Source: Antedon mediterranea (lineage: Eukaryota; Echinodermata; Crinoidea; Comatulida; Antedonidae). Taken from it: 64,000 nt of DNA. Shown here piece after piece: positions 21,701 through 30,925 of this stretch. Within the stretch, counting starts at the first letter, position 1. Every line of letters starts with the position of its first letter. Under the pieces are notes generated by a model. That model saw only the letters and a list, made by a program, of their open reading frames with translations, made no database searches and was not told where the DNA came from. Both the position numbers and the translations under genes were made by a program. Where the stretch lies: NCBI RefSeq assembly GCF_964355755.1, contig NC_092675.1, forward strand, positions 501,001 to 565,000. The letters run 5' to 3'.

Positions 21701-22786
21701 ACACTAAAATCTACAAGATAAATTCTATTTGATAATTAATTGCTGAACATCATGGTTCTGGAGCTAGCCGTACACAGAGCATAGTTGCTTGCTTGGCATA
21801 ACAGGGTATTCCCCTACACAGGTCTGTGGCGCGCGCCCAGCCAGCTTGGTTGATAGGAAGGAAAGCATGCAGCTCACACACAAAATGATGTAATGGTTGA
21901 GTGAATTCAGGGATCATCTTAATTCCATGGTTTGTTAACTAAACACAACATGGTGGTGAATATGCCTGTTAAAATTTCAATGATACGATCCCTTAAAGTA
22001 CCATGTTGTTGCTAGGAGGCTTGAAAGGAGGGATCTAGCCTAGTTTCTAGGTCGGCAATCTCTTGCCGTCCTCTGACAATTTAAGGTCGGCAATAAGGTC
22101 GGCAATTGCCGATTGCCGACGTGAAATTCGTGGGCTGATGGTACTGGTTACGTAGCCATAGTTAAATACTTTATCTAAAGTTAAGTCTGTCTCTATTGGT
22201 CCAAGTATAAAAATAGCCCAACCTCATAGATGGTGAATAAAATGGATAACAGGAAAACAAATGATTTAATAAACAATTTTTTTTATCTTTTTATTCTTTC
22301 CTTTTAAATTTCTACTCAACATCCATGAGATGAGGTTTTAACTTTTAGACTGGTTTTATTTCATAAAATTTATTAAGCCATGTTTTAATAAATTAATTAT
22401 ACTAGCACAACAATTCCTTGAAGTTGTTACGACCAATCAAAATGCGGCTGACGCCTGTTCTCTTTTACCGAGATGCCATGTGGCTAGCCTTACTATCTAC
22501 CCAGGTCTACTCCTACAGTAGCTGGAAATGCTAAAAGTCTAGCTAAAGGCTACCTTTCTACCGGCTGTGTGTAAAACTAAATATGCTTAGTTAGGCTAGG
22601 CAGGCCTTAACCTAGCAAGCTAGTGCCGGTGTTTTTACTACGAGTTGCTATGATTACTAAATTGGGATCTCTAAACTGATAATGTGCATTAAATAAATAA
22701 ACCACATTTTAACCGCAATGTTCATTCTATATAAAATCTCAAGCTGTAAAGATACAACAAAAATATTAGGCCTAGGCTACCTCCAT
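15747..22786 (-). CDS. TECR: Very-long-chain enoyl-CoA reductase
   Basis: Nine coding exons on the minus strand, 5' to 3': 22786-22781, 21421-21371, 21284-21233, 21015-20971, 20575-20472, 20362-20250, 19846-19668, 16475-16432 and 16067-15747 (TGA). All phases join to 304 residues; human TECR has 308. The enzyme makes the last step of the ER fatty acid elongation cycle, reducing trans-2-enoyl-CoA with NADPH. The N-terminal about 85 residues form the ubiquitin-like domain ([12 protein letters not shown]). The rest is the multi-pass membrane steroid-reductase-type domain, with motifs [42 protein letters not shown] and CPNYMYEVG; the last holds the conserved Tyr region. It ends [10 protein letters not shown]...IPFVI. 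The first coding exon carries only two codons. The intron before the 44-bp exon holds a large minisatellite, and the 3' splice site of the 179-bp exon is duplicated (see findings). Confidence 0.95.
16262..16370. mobile_element. Small MITE-like repeat, ACACAGACAAGCGGTAAC type
   Basis: TTTACACAGACAAGCGGTAA here is related to sequences at about 33650-33755 and, as its complement, at about 34640-34745 (TTACACAGATGAGCGGTAAT). It appears to be a dispersed short element; its boundaries are not exact. Confidence 0.45.
16476..17549. repeat. 90-bp minisatellite, block 1 (about 12 units)
   Basis: Units of exactly 90 bp, very similar to each other, recurring from GGTAAGGGCTATCAAACTAG to the next copy (16501, 16591, 16681 and so on). 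The left end is continuous with the polypyrimidine tract of the TECR 44-bp exon. Because 90 is a multiple of 3, the array is open in a long frame on the minus strand (30-residue period, [18 protein letters not shown]...) and also on the plus strand. These frames follow from the period and are not by themselves genes. Variation is mostly CATGTG/CACGCG and GACCGG/GACCAG. Confidence 0.95.
17550..17913 (-). mobile_element. tRNA(Ser/Leu)-derived SINE inserted in minisatellite
   Basis: On the minus strand the element starts near 17905 with TATGGCTGAGCGGTTAAGGC (A box) followed by GGGTTCGAGGCCGACTCG (B box region). It ends at 17550-17570 in an A/T-rich tail (TAAAA repeats). It splits the 90-bp array. 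Related copies lie at 36333-36540 and 36958-37245, sharing ACTGGGTTCTTTAAAGTGCA and AGAAGACTTGTTC. Confidence 0.8.
17914..19264. repeat. 90-bp minisatellite, block 2 (about 15 units)
   Basis: Continuation of the same 90-bp array after the SINE. Two units carry a 2-bp insertion (GAGAGAGGCG, near 18500 and 18860). A four-unit block of about 362 bp, marked by AAGGGATATC, then GAGAGAGG, then AGTAAAGTAAGG, is present twice in a row (from about 18480 and 18842): a higher-order repeat. Confidence 0.95.
19827..19933. repeat. 54-bp tandem duplication of a TECR 3' splice site
   Basis: TCCAACAGGCTGCAGCAATG followed by CTATCAAACAAAAAGAATTG occurs at 19827 and again at 19881. The unit holds the first bases of the 179-bp TECR exon, its AG and its polypyrimidine tract. 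Confidence 0.95.
20640..20870. mobile_element. LINE-type 3' tail and tRNA-like SINE head
   Basis: TTCTTATATAGCG...CTAAGCGCTTCACATTATT (20650-20697) resembles the 3' tail shared by L2/CR1-type LINEs and their SINEs. Just after it, TGGTCTAAATGG (A box-like) and CAGGTTTGAATCC (B box-like) form a tRNA-like head. Lies in a TECR intron. Confidence 0.45.
21474..22145. mobile_element. hAT-type MITE with 8-bp target duplication
   Basis: The element spans 21482-22137 (656 bp). It starts CAGCCCACGAAATTC and ends GAAATTCGTGGGCTG. Both sides carry ATGGTACT (21474-21481 and 22138-22145), the 8-bp duplication typical of the hAT superfamily. AAGGTCGGCAA-type subterminal motifs are repeated near both ends. 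No transposase is present. It sits in intron 1 of TECR. Confidence 0.92.
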
Positions 22787-22950
22787 GATGTATTCTCCTC
22801 TCGCTGATCGACGTCGTCCCGTCCGCCGTCCGGCAGGCCAGTGCTTTTCTTTCTATTTTTGAAATGTGTATGTCGCCCTCTTTCTCTAAGTAGGTACATA
22901 TAAATTGTATAATCGTATTATTTTTCAATTTTATATCCGCCTATGGTATC
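22787..22950 (-). promoter_or_regulatory. TECR 5' UTR and promoter region
   Basis: CpG-containing sequence immediately upstream of the TECR start (CGACGTCGTCCCGTCCGCCG on the plus strand near 22809), unlike the AT-rich surroundings. No TATA box is evident; the transcription start is not determined. Confidence 0.45.
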
Positions 22951-23761
22951 GACAGGGTGATTATAGTTTATACTCTAACTTATTTAGGACATTACCAAAA
23001 TCGCACCCTGTGCTGACTCGTACAAAAACGAAACCTTATTTCCTCCTGACCCTGAGTGATCATTAATTGTGATTCTCATTTAAATCCCCTGACATGGCCC
23101 CATTTATATAATATGGTTCTGTAAAAAGATATCCTATTTGACTTTGAGTCATCAGCTGCTTCGTAACAAAAATGAGAGTGTATTTTATCACCATCTCGAA
23201 TTCAAACTATAAAACATGCTACAGTAGGCTATATAAATTATTATTATTATTATGCGCCAGTACTATAATCCATCGATCAGCAATATGATTGCACATTCGA
23301 ACCTGCTGGAGTCAGTGGAGCAAACTGCTTATCACAACTTCATCCGCTAAGATGAAGATGCAAATTTAGCAAGTATTTTCTCAGTGAACAAATTCGAAAC
23401 TTACTGATACTGATGATGAGCATCCTTAAAGCATAGACCTACACTAAATCGAGTCTATAATATGAAGACAGATGTCTTGGTGATGACATTATCTAAGATG
23501 AAAGAGAGAAAGAGAAAAATATAATGCAAGTTGCAGAGACGTCAAGAGTTTTGTTTATGTTGTTTCAACATCTGCGATATTTAAAGAATGTAGGCCTAAA
23601 CCAGTCAACATTAGAAAATGTTGTTTTGAAGACAGTAGGCCCGGACTTTTTGTATTAATGAGTTCAAGCAACGTTCAACAAAGTGCAAGTTAATATAAGT
23701 TAATAATTCACAATTAGAAAAGTAATGTAACATAAATATTGAATTCCTTTGCCAGAGAGAT

Positions 23762-23894
23762 CTGTGGCCGTATTCACCATTCACACTTGGGCTTAAACAC
23801 TTTTAAGTTAAAAATATATTTTGAGTTAAGTGAAATACTTAATATTTAAGTGAAATAGCTCACTTTAAAGTGTGATTGGTGAATATGGCCACAG
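23762..23894. mobile_element. MITE with TGGCCGTATTCACCA termini (copy 1)
   Basis: CTGTGGCCGTATTCACCATT at the left is inverted as TTGGTGAATATGGCCACAG at the right. Internal words AAGTGAAATACTTAA are shared with the copy at 61246-61425. Confidence 0.85.
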
Positions 23895-25192
23895 GTTCAG
23901 AAATAGTAGGCCAAAACATACCGGTAGTAAGTCTAATTGATAACATCAACGAGACGACCGAAAATATACTTTGTTTATTTTCAAACTTTGAAAATTATCT
24001 CTCTATCTATATCGCAATTTAATTAATAATGGGAACAAACTGTCGTTTGTTTTTCAAGTTTAAGGGGGTCTATGAATCATGCCTTATGCTAAAATATTGG
24101 TCCTTGTTACAGTAAGCTTGGTTCTCCCAATTGGACGACACAATGTAACTACGTAGCGTAACTCAAAGTGAGTTGACCAATCACAGTCTCGGATGGTCCA
24201 TCGTGTTATGATTGGTCAAATTATTTGCGTCCCTCTGCGGCGGGTGTGGGAACCAAGTTTTGATAACGTTTTCTGGTACTATACAATGTGTAGAAAACAC
24301 ACTACTTTTCTTTGACGACTCGACATCGATTTAAGTTATTAGGCTACTCTCAAACTCGTAGTGAAGGAAAAGGAAACGAACAAAACGGTTTAATAAGATT
24401 ATGGCCACCAACGAAATCGGCTGAACGATGTTAAAGGCCTCAGTTTCCACTCAACAAAATCGTGTGGCCGTTAACAACAGATCTACCCCCCTCTCCTTTC
24501 ATTAAATTGTTAGATCTGATTAACGAACAAAACAACAACAAAATTTCTTTATTCAGTTTTGTATCTTTATTCTGTGATTAACTGCACTATCCTGTATAAT
24601 GTAACAGCCATTGATTAACATATTTATAAATATTAAGGTTTTTAACTGGCCTTTCACTAAGCTACATAAGAGAAAAACACAAAATAGTTTTTGGTATCTT
24701 TCCGATCCTATAACAGTATACTATTTGTTATACTATATGTGTCGTATGAAGAATTATTATTTTAGTGTGCTGAAAAACTGTGTAATGTACTTGTTTGTAC
24801 ATTTTATTTGTATTATTAGCAGTTATTCTGTTGGCCTCATGCACATAACATTCTTCTGGTAAATTAATTCTTTTTGTTTAACTGAATAAATACTTTTAAT
24901 ACACAGTAAATACTTAGATGATACTAAACACAAATAGTATTTATTTCTTTTTCATAAAATTAATAACAAATAAATTCTGGCAGTATTTTCTATCCTTTGT
25001 GCATATACCTATAATATATAAATTATTCACTCTATAATACCTTCCTCATACACACTCACTACATATAATTTTGCTGTATAATTAATATACTTAGTATATA
25101 CCTAAATGTTAAAATTTAATAATGTATTTCTATTAAAATATACATATTTACACACTATTTTAAATTAGCACATGTCTATCAAAGGGTTCAAA

Positions 25193-25216
25193 CATGGAGG
25201 TATTTATACCTCCATG
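25193..25216. repeat. Short palindrome
   Basis: CATGGAGGTA, a TTTA-type centre, then TACCTCCATG: an 11-bp inverted repeat with almost no loop in AT-rich intergenic DNA. Could be a stem-loop or a minimal foldback remnant. Confidence 0.7.
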
Positions 25217-26542
25217 GTTCAAATATACTGTAGAAAAAAACAACAAATAAATAAATAAAATATTAAATCATTTACTAAATGCGTGTTGAACAAACCCATG
25301 CTTTCTCCACTTAGTTATCAAGTTACATACAGTATGTGATAATTATGTGATGTATCCTAAACCACTGGAATGAATCCAAATTCAGTGTGAAATGTACCTT
25401 AATTGGAGTTATTAATAAAGGATAGGATAACTTACAACATTAGAATTTCCTACATGATATATTATGATGATCATTCATTTTATGAACTATATAATTTACA
25501 GTTCTTTCTAATCAAAAGTTTCTTATTTTCAAATCTAACACATAAAACTAATCTATAAGGTATTTCTATTTAAAAAAAAATCAAGGACATGTAAATTATG
25601 AATAAAATAACTACTGAACCCAGTATTACTGCCTTTAAACTTATGAACCTCTATAAGAATTACACCAAACACAAAGAAATCAGCCATTGTTTCCTCCAAC
25701 TTGTTAGCTGTGTAGACACGATACAGTAGTGGACTAGTATTAGTATTCCTTTAGTATAGCCTACTGTAGGCTTTTACTATACATTTAACACTAGACCAAC
25801 ATTAAGTCTGAGAAATAAATACCCCTAAAGCACCTACAGTTACACAGAACTAAAATTCTATTTCTTGTCAGAGTTCCAAACAATATTAACATATTGTCTA
25901 ATAGTATTTATAATTGTTCATTTCCATATTATAATAATTAGTTTAATTCAATTAATAAAGAGAGAGTGTGTTATAAAAAAAACATAGCTACTACAGTACT
26001 CTTCGTACAGTACCAGCCTAAATTGCAATCACTACTTTGAAAAGACACCAATTACCAACTTAAACTTTAGGTTTGTTCGCCAGAATTGTGAATCAACGTA
26101 AAACTTCTTTTACTAATAAGGTGCCGACATTGCCACCATTAAATCATGGCTAGCACTAAAAAAGATACATACATTCAATACTGTAGTTATATCACATAAA
26201 TTACTACTTCATAAAAGAACATTAGAATATGGCATCATGTATATTTTCATGCCAGAGACTTCACAGCACCATTAATAAGCAAGATAAAGAAAACAATTCA
26301 TCATTTTACAATTTATTTATTTTCCATCGTTTATTTAAATAGATCTATCATGCTGTTTGTTCCTTCAATTTGAGTCAAGTCAAGGTGATGATCTTAGTGT
26401 TCCTATCAGCTGACTATCTAATAATTCCAATATAAACGTAATTTCTCCATTCATTCAAATCAAGAGTTTTATGTGTTTCACATGTTAGCATTTAGCTGAT
26501 GAAAAGTAAAGAAGTATCATTTCATAACTTGAGTAAGTAGTT

Positions 26543-29500
26543 TCAGTAACGCGGTAAACAGTCTGCTAAGATTTCCTTTGTGGAATTTGTTATGTGTTCA
26601 GGGAAGCCAATATCAAACGTGATGATTAGATCGCCGCGACGCGTTGGCTGTTTCGGAAATGGCAATCCTTCTCCACTTATGCGTTTCTTTGTAGAAGGTT
26701 TGATTACGTCATGGACGGGAACTTGTATCGTCCTACCTTCTATTGTAGGTACTTGTAGTGTTGTACCAACCAATGCCTGAAATATAAATAAATTAGTTAG
26801 TTATGAATAAATTAATTGGTAATGAATGTAAATTGTATTCTTAGTAATTTATAAGGGACACCTTCCCATGGGAACGAATGACTGGCAATATAGGTTTTAT
26901 AACACTAAGGCCAACCCCTACCCCTTTAGTGGACACTTTGATGGGTTCAGAAGGTGTCCCCTGTATGTAGTAATAATGTATTATTTATCCACTCTTGTTT
27001 GAAGCAAAACAAAATGATGTAATTGGAGAAACTAAACACTGCAGTATGAACTGAATGAGTGCAAATGTTCTTTTTTCAAATATTTCGCGATAGGACAACC
27101 TACCACACAAAAAAAATTATAAATAATTTGTCATAGTTAGGATATCGGTATAATAATAATATTCTTCTCGTTTCTAGACTTTAGCCATGATTTAATAACT
27201 CCACTTGTACTGACAACTGCTGAATGTCAAATCAGAGTTTCCTGTTTACTTAATTGCTAATAATTGCTTTGACTTTTTAGAGCCATTCAAACATCCATGG
27301 GAAATCAGTTTACAATAAACTTGTCCTAACTATGATGCAGAATGAAAATCAATTACAAAATGAAATACAGTCAACTCTACCAATACCGGACATCCTTGGG
27401 CTGGCCCAAAGATGTTTGGGCCTGCCAAAATATCCTTGGGCCGGCCTAAACTTGGATATCCTTTGGCTGGCCCTATACCCGGACGGTCCTGGTACAATAC
27501 CGGACATCCCTGACATGGACCAAAACATCATGATTTTATTGAATCCATTATATTTAAATTTGGGAACTCCAACCAGTTTTTAGAGTCTAGTAATTTATCG
27601 GGTAGTTGACTGGTAAACTTGAAAATAAAATACAGTACAAACTTTGCACCTAAAACACTAAGAATCTTTTTTTGGTGGGTGAAGGGTGGGGAGAGCGAGT
27701 GTAAAATTGAGATTTCAAAAGAAAGGTAAATGATGATAAATTATGTTAAAATATTTGGCATTGAATCAAAAAAAGTTAAACAATTATTAAATTAAATTAT
27801 TTTTTGTTAAAACGAAGAGTTGAATGTTGCCAAAATATAAAAAAAACACCATGTTGATTTAAACAAGCCAAACTTAGTGAGTGGGGACAGCAGGAGGTTG
27901 AGCAGCAGGATGCCTACTACAAATTGTCAATTATTTTTAAAACACAAAATGAAACGTTTCATACAATTTTGTATTATTTTTAACTACAAAAATATCCACT
28001 TCTGTCCAAAATGAATGTTATTTTGTTTCTGTTTCTATTTTATACTAAATAATTAATACTAGAAACATGCTGTTTTTAACATAACATTGTTTGTATGTAG
28101 ATGATCATACACTGAACATGTCTACATGATCATGTACTGAACATGATAATGTACTGAACATCTAGATGATCATGTACTGAACATCTAGATGATCATGTAC
28201 TGAACATGAACATGTAATGAACATGTACACAGTACTGTAGATGATCATGTACTGAACATAAAAATGATATCTCATTAATAATAGTGGCCTGACCAGATAA
28301 ACATAATACATAGTAATTCAATAGGTTATAGGTAAGCTGTACATAGTTTGTGTCAAATGAACGCAAGCTATTCTTGACAATTATTAATAGCATAGGCAAT
28401 TCACAGCAGATGCACATTCTCTAGGCATATAATTGTTTATTCACGAGGTTAGCTATTTATAATCTTTCACGAACCATTGAGTCTATGCGGTTACTTTCCT
28501 TTTTAAACTTTCAAGTATGGTGAGCAAATTGTATTGTTGTGAATGGCTAGTTGCATGGTGATAAAACAAACAGTTTGTGTAAAGAGTTGTTTTATAAGGA
28601 AAAATATTGTCCATAAATAAATTAGTACAGTAGTACAATGTGTCTGAAATAAATTTCATGGATTATTATACAGTATTATTCGGGTTAGTAATATGAGGGT
28701 AGATTATAATATTAAAGTAAATTGTGTGGCCAACATGATACTGGGCAGTACAGTAAATAGGCCAGTTGGTCAATGGTACCTTAAGCCAAAATATTGTGTG
28801 GTCAGTATGATAACATTAAATACCAGTCAGTAGGCCAGTTGTTAATGGTGGTAACATAAACCAAAAGCATATACTTACATCCCGAAGAGAAACCTTGGCT
28901 TTGAATATTAAATTGCTTCCCTCACGAGTAAAAACTGGATGCGGCTTGTCTTTAAGGATAAATACAATGTCTGCTGGTATATTGGATGCCGTTTGGTCCC
29001 CTTCTTTTGGGAAGGTTATCCGTGTACCTTCTTTCCAGCCAGGTTTTACTTGAATTTCTAATACTTTATCCTCTATGCGTGTTGTTTTTTTGTCTGAATT
29101 TAAAACCTTTCTCGATATTTTCATCTTTTTTGTGCATCCCCTATAAATGTCTTCTAAAGAAACCTTAAGATCATGTTGTATAGCAGAGTCTTGTTGTTTC
29201 TTTTTGTGCATTCCGCCGCCACGCATACCCGATTGTCCCATATTACTTCCAAACTGGCCAAAATTCATCCCGCCAAATCCATCTCCCATGTCCATAGGCT
29301 CTCCCATATTAAAACTCATTCTTGAGCCAGCCCCATTCTGCCCTCCGCCATGCATAAAGAACATATCAAAGGGAGATTGACCAGGACCAAAAAAACTTTC
29401 AAATGTGGCGTTTGGATCGCCGTGATACGACCACGACGTATTCCCGCCACTGTGTCCATTATGCGTGCCATGTTTAAGTCCTTCCTCACCAAACTTATCA

Positions 29501-29691
29501 TAAATATCTCTCCTTTTTTTATCGCTTAGTACTTCATATGCTTCAGATATTTCCTTGAATTTGTCCTCGGCTCCCTTGGATTTGTTCTTATCAGGATGAT
29601 GTTTCAGAGCCTGCTTCCTATACGCTTTCTTAATCTGATCATCTGTCGCTCCTTTTGTTATCCCCAGAATTTTGTAGTAGTCTTTACCCAT
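26543..29691 (-). CDS. DNAJB4/5-type HSP40 co-chaperone
   Basis: Two coding exons on the minus strand: 29691-28879 ([11 protein letters not shown]...) and 26776-26543 (ending CLPRY, TGA). Together they encode 348 residues, the usual length of DNAJB1/4/5. An AG acceptor six bases upstream of the ATG (exon from 29697) shows a noncoding first exon exists, probably ending at 30537. Residues 1-70 form the J domain with the HPD motif at 32-34, which stimulates HSP70 ATPase. A Gly/Phe/Met-rich linker follows to about 170 ([16 protein letters not shown]). Then come the two beta-sandwich substrate-binding domains ([52 protein letters not shown]). There is no zinc finger, so it is a class B J-protein. 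Which vertebrate paralogue it matches best cannot be settled by eye. A heat-shock element upstream suggests stress induction. Confidence 0.93.
26856..26955. mobile_element. Tiny foldback repeat, GGGACACCTTC termini
   Basis: GGGACACCTTCCC near 26858 is inverted as GAAGGTGTCCCC near 26951. Related GTCCCC/GGTGTC words occur near 1600-1740, 14240 and 33930-34080. In the DNAJB intron. Confidence 0.55.
28088..28260. repeat. Degenerate 23-bp tandem repeat
   Basis: Five to seven copies of GATGATCATGTACTGAACAT with variable spacers in the DNAJB intron. Confidence 0.8.
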
Positions 29692-30169
29692 AGTTATCTG
29701 AGGTTTCCAAAAGAAAGTAAACATTTATTAAATTAATACACTTACTGTACACTTATTATTAATCACCAATGTGAATCATTGATTGTCAGTAGGCCACGGC
29801 CACTTAAAAATGTGTCCTGTTTACACTGATGACAGATTTAATCAGTTGGTGGCATTTAAAACTGGTGTTTTTTTTGCTATAAAAAGTGCCGTTTTTTATG
29901 CTCAGTTTATATTAAATAAGATTGTGACGTCTTTACTTATTAATCACCATTGTATTTTTCTTAGTACAGTTATGGCTGTCGTTACTTTCTACTAGTACTG
30001 CAAACATTGTATAGGCAGACAGATTCATATTGAATAATTTTAATTACTTTTTTTGATTGTCTATTGACAATTGTAAATTTACAAACTATATTTCTCTACT
30101 AAATAAATCTATCTAAGCCTAGAGGTAGACGCTAAATAAACAAAGCAACTACAGTAATATGTACATGTG

Positions 30170-30351
30170 CAGGGAAAAATTTCATTTTAAAATTTTGTTT
30201 AGCAATTATTGCTAATCAAACTGATTTTTTAGTCGAGAAACATAGCCTAGTTTTGTATTGTCTTTTTTTGCTACACAATTTTAGAAATGTGTAGCAATAA
30301 GGTTATTTTGTATAGCTTTTTGCTATGCTACACTGGCGAAATTATTCCCTG
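30170..30351. mobile_element. 182-bp MITE, CAGGGAAAAATTTC termini
   Basis: CAGGGAAAAATTTC at the left is inverted as GAAATTATTCCCTG at the right. CATGTG flanks both ends (30164-30169 and 30352-30357) and is likely the target duplication. It lies in the 5' UTR intron of the DNAJB gene. Confidence 0.75.
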
Positions 30352-30536
30352 CATGTGTGGTGACTATAAAACAATTTACGTATTTTTTAACAAATTATAG
30401 ACATCTATCTAGGTCTAGGCCTAGCCTAAAATAGGCCGATGTGAAGAGTACCCTTTAAAGCACTGTATAACCTACCGACCGATCTAAATGTATTGTAATC
30501 ACAACTCACACTCTCACAGTCTGGTAGAGAGCTTAC

Positions 30537-30620
30537 CTTTTTGCTGGGCCTAATCCGAAATTCTTGTTTACAAAACTTAAGAGAAATATACCAAATGAGT
30601 CAACTATCTTTTACTAATTC
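30537..30620 (-). other. Putative noncoding first exon of the DNAJB gene
   Basis: On the minus strand GCAAAAAG is followed by GTAAGC, a good donor at 30536. This matches the need for an upstream exon given the acceptor at 29698-29699. The 5' end is not determined. Confidence 0.5.
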
Positions 30621-30801
30621 GTTTACACTATGTTGTAATTCTTAAATGATTTTCAGAACACTTATTTTTAGAAAATAACCAACCAATGACCTATCAAATC
30701 AATGGCGAAATGTTTCTCGACGAGTCGAGTGACGTTGGTGTGGTGGTGGGCGGTGTCTCTCTCCTCGATGTGTCTAGATAATTCGAAAAACGCCACCATA
30801 C

Positions 30802-30814
30802 TTCTAGAATATTC
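30802..30814 (-). promoter_or_regulatory. Perfect heat-shock element
   Basis: TTCTAGAATATTC is three exact alternating nTTCnn/nGAAnn modules, the HSF1 trimer site. It lies about 265 bp upstream of the putative first-exon donor of the DNAJB gene, with a CCAAT box on the plus strand near 30684. Together they fit a heat-inducible HSP40 promoter. Confidence 0.8.
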
Positions 30815-30888
30815 TGTGAGTCATCTACTTAAACTATTACAGTAGTAACTTTTAGAGCAGACAGACATGTTATATTTTTTAGTAAGAG

Positions 30889-30925
30889 CATGGACCTATA
30901 AATTAGACTAATTTATAGGTCCATG
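30889..30925. repeat. Perfect 17-bp inverted repeat with 3-bp loop
   Basis: CATGGACCTATAAATTA, then GAC, then its exact complement. It is located about 75 bp upstream of the heat-shock element. Confidence 0.85.

Larger units (their letters stand above)
22951..26542. other. Intergenic region between TECR and DNAJB genes
   Basis: Noncoding. It lies between the TECR promoter and the 3' end of the DNAJB gene (both minus strand), so the right part probably includes the DNAJB 3' UTR. It contains the MITE at 23762-23894 and a possible short inverted-repeat element at 24113-24264 (CTTGGTTCTC against GGGAACCAAG). It also contains a palindrome at 25193-25216. The rest is AT-rich, and I see nothing else in it. 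Confidence 0.5.

Noticed and set aside
27332-27583. 83-residue frame with [18 protein letters not shown]-type repeats
   Set aside because: Comes from short degenerate direct repeats (ACCGGACATCC, TTGGGCTGGCC) inside the DNAJB intron; both strands are open.
28088-28260. Repeat array considered as CRISPR-like
   Set aside because: Eukaryotic context, spacers absent or themselves repeats, and no cas genes; it is a simple degenerate tandem repeat.
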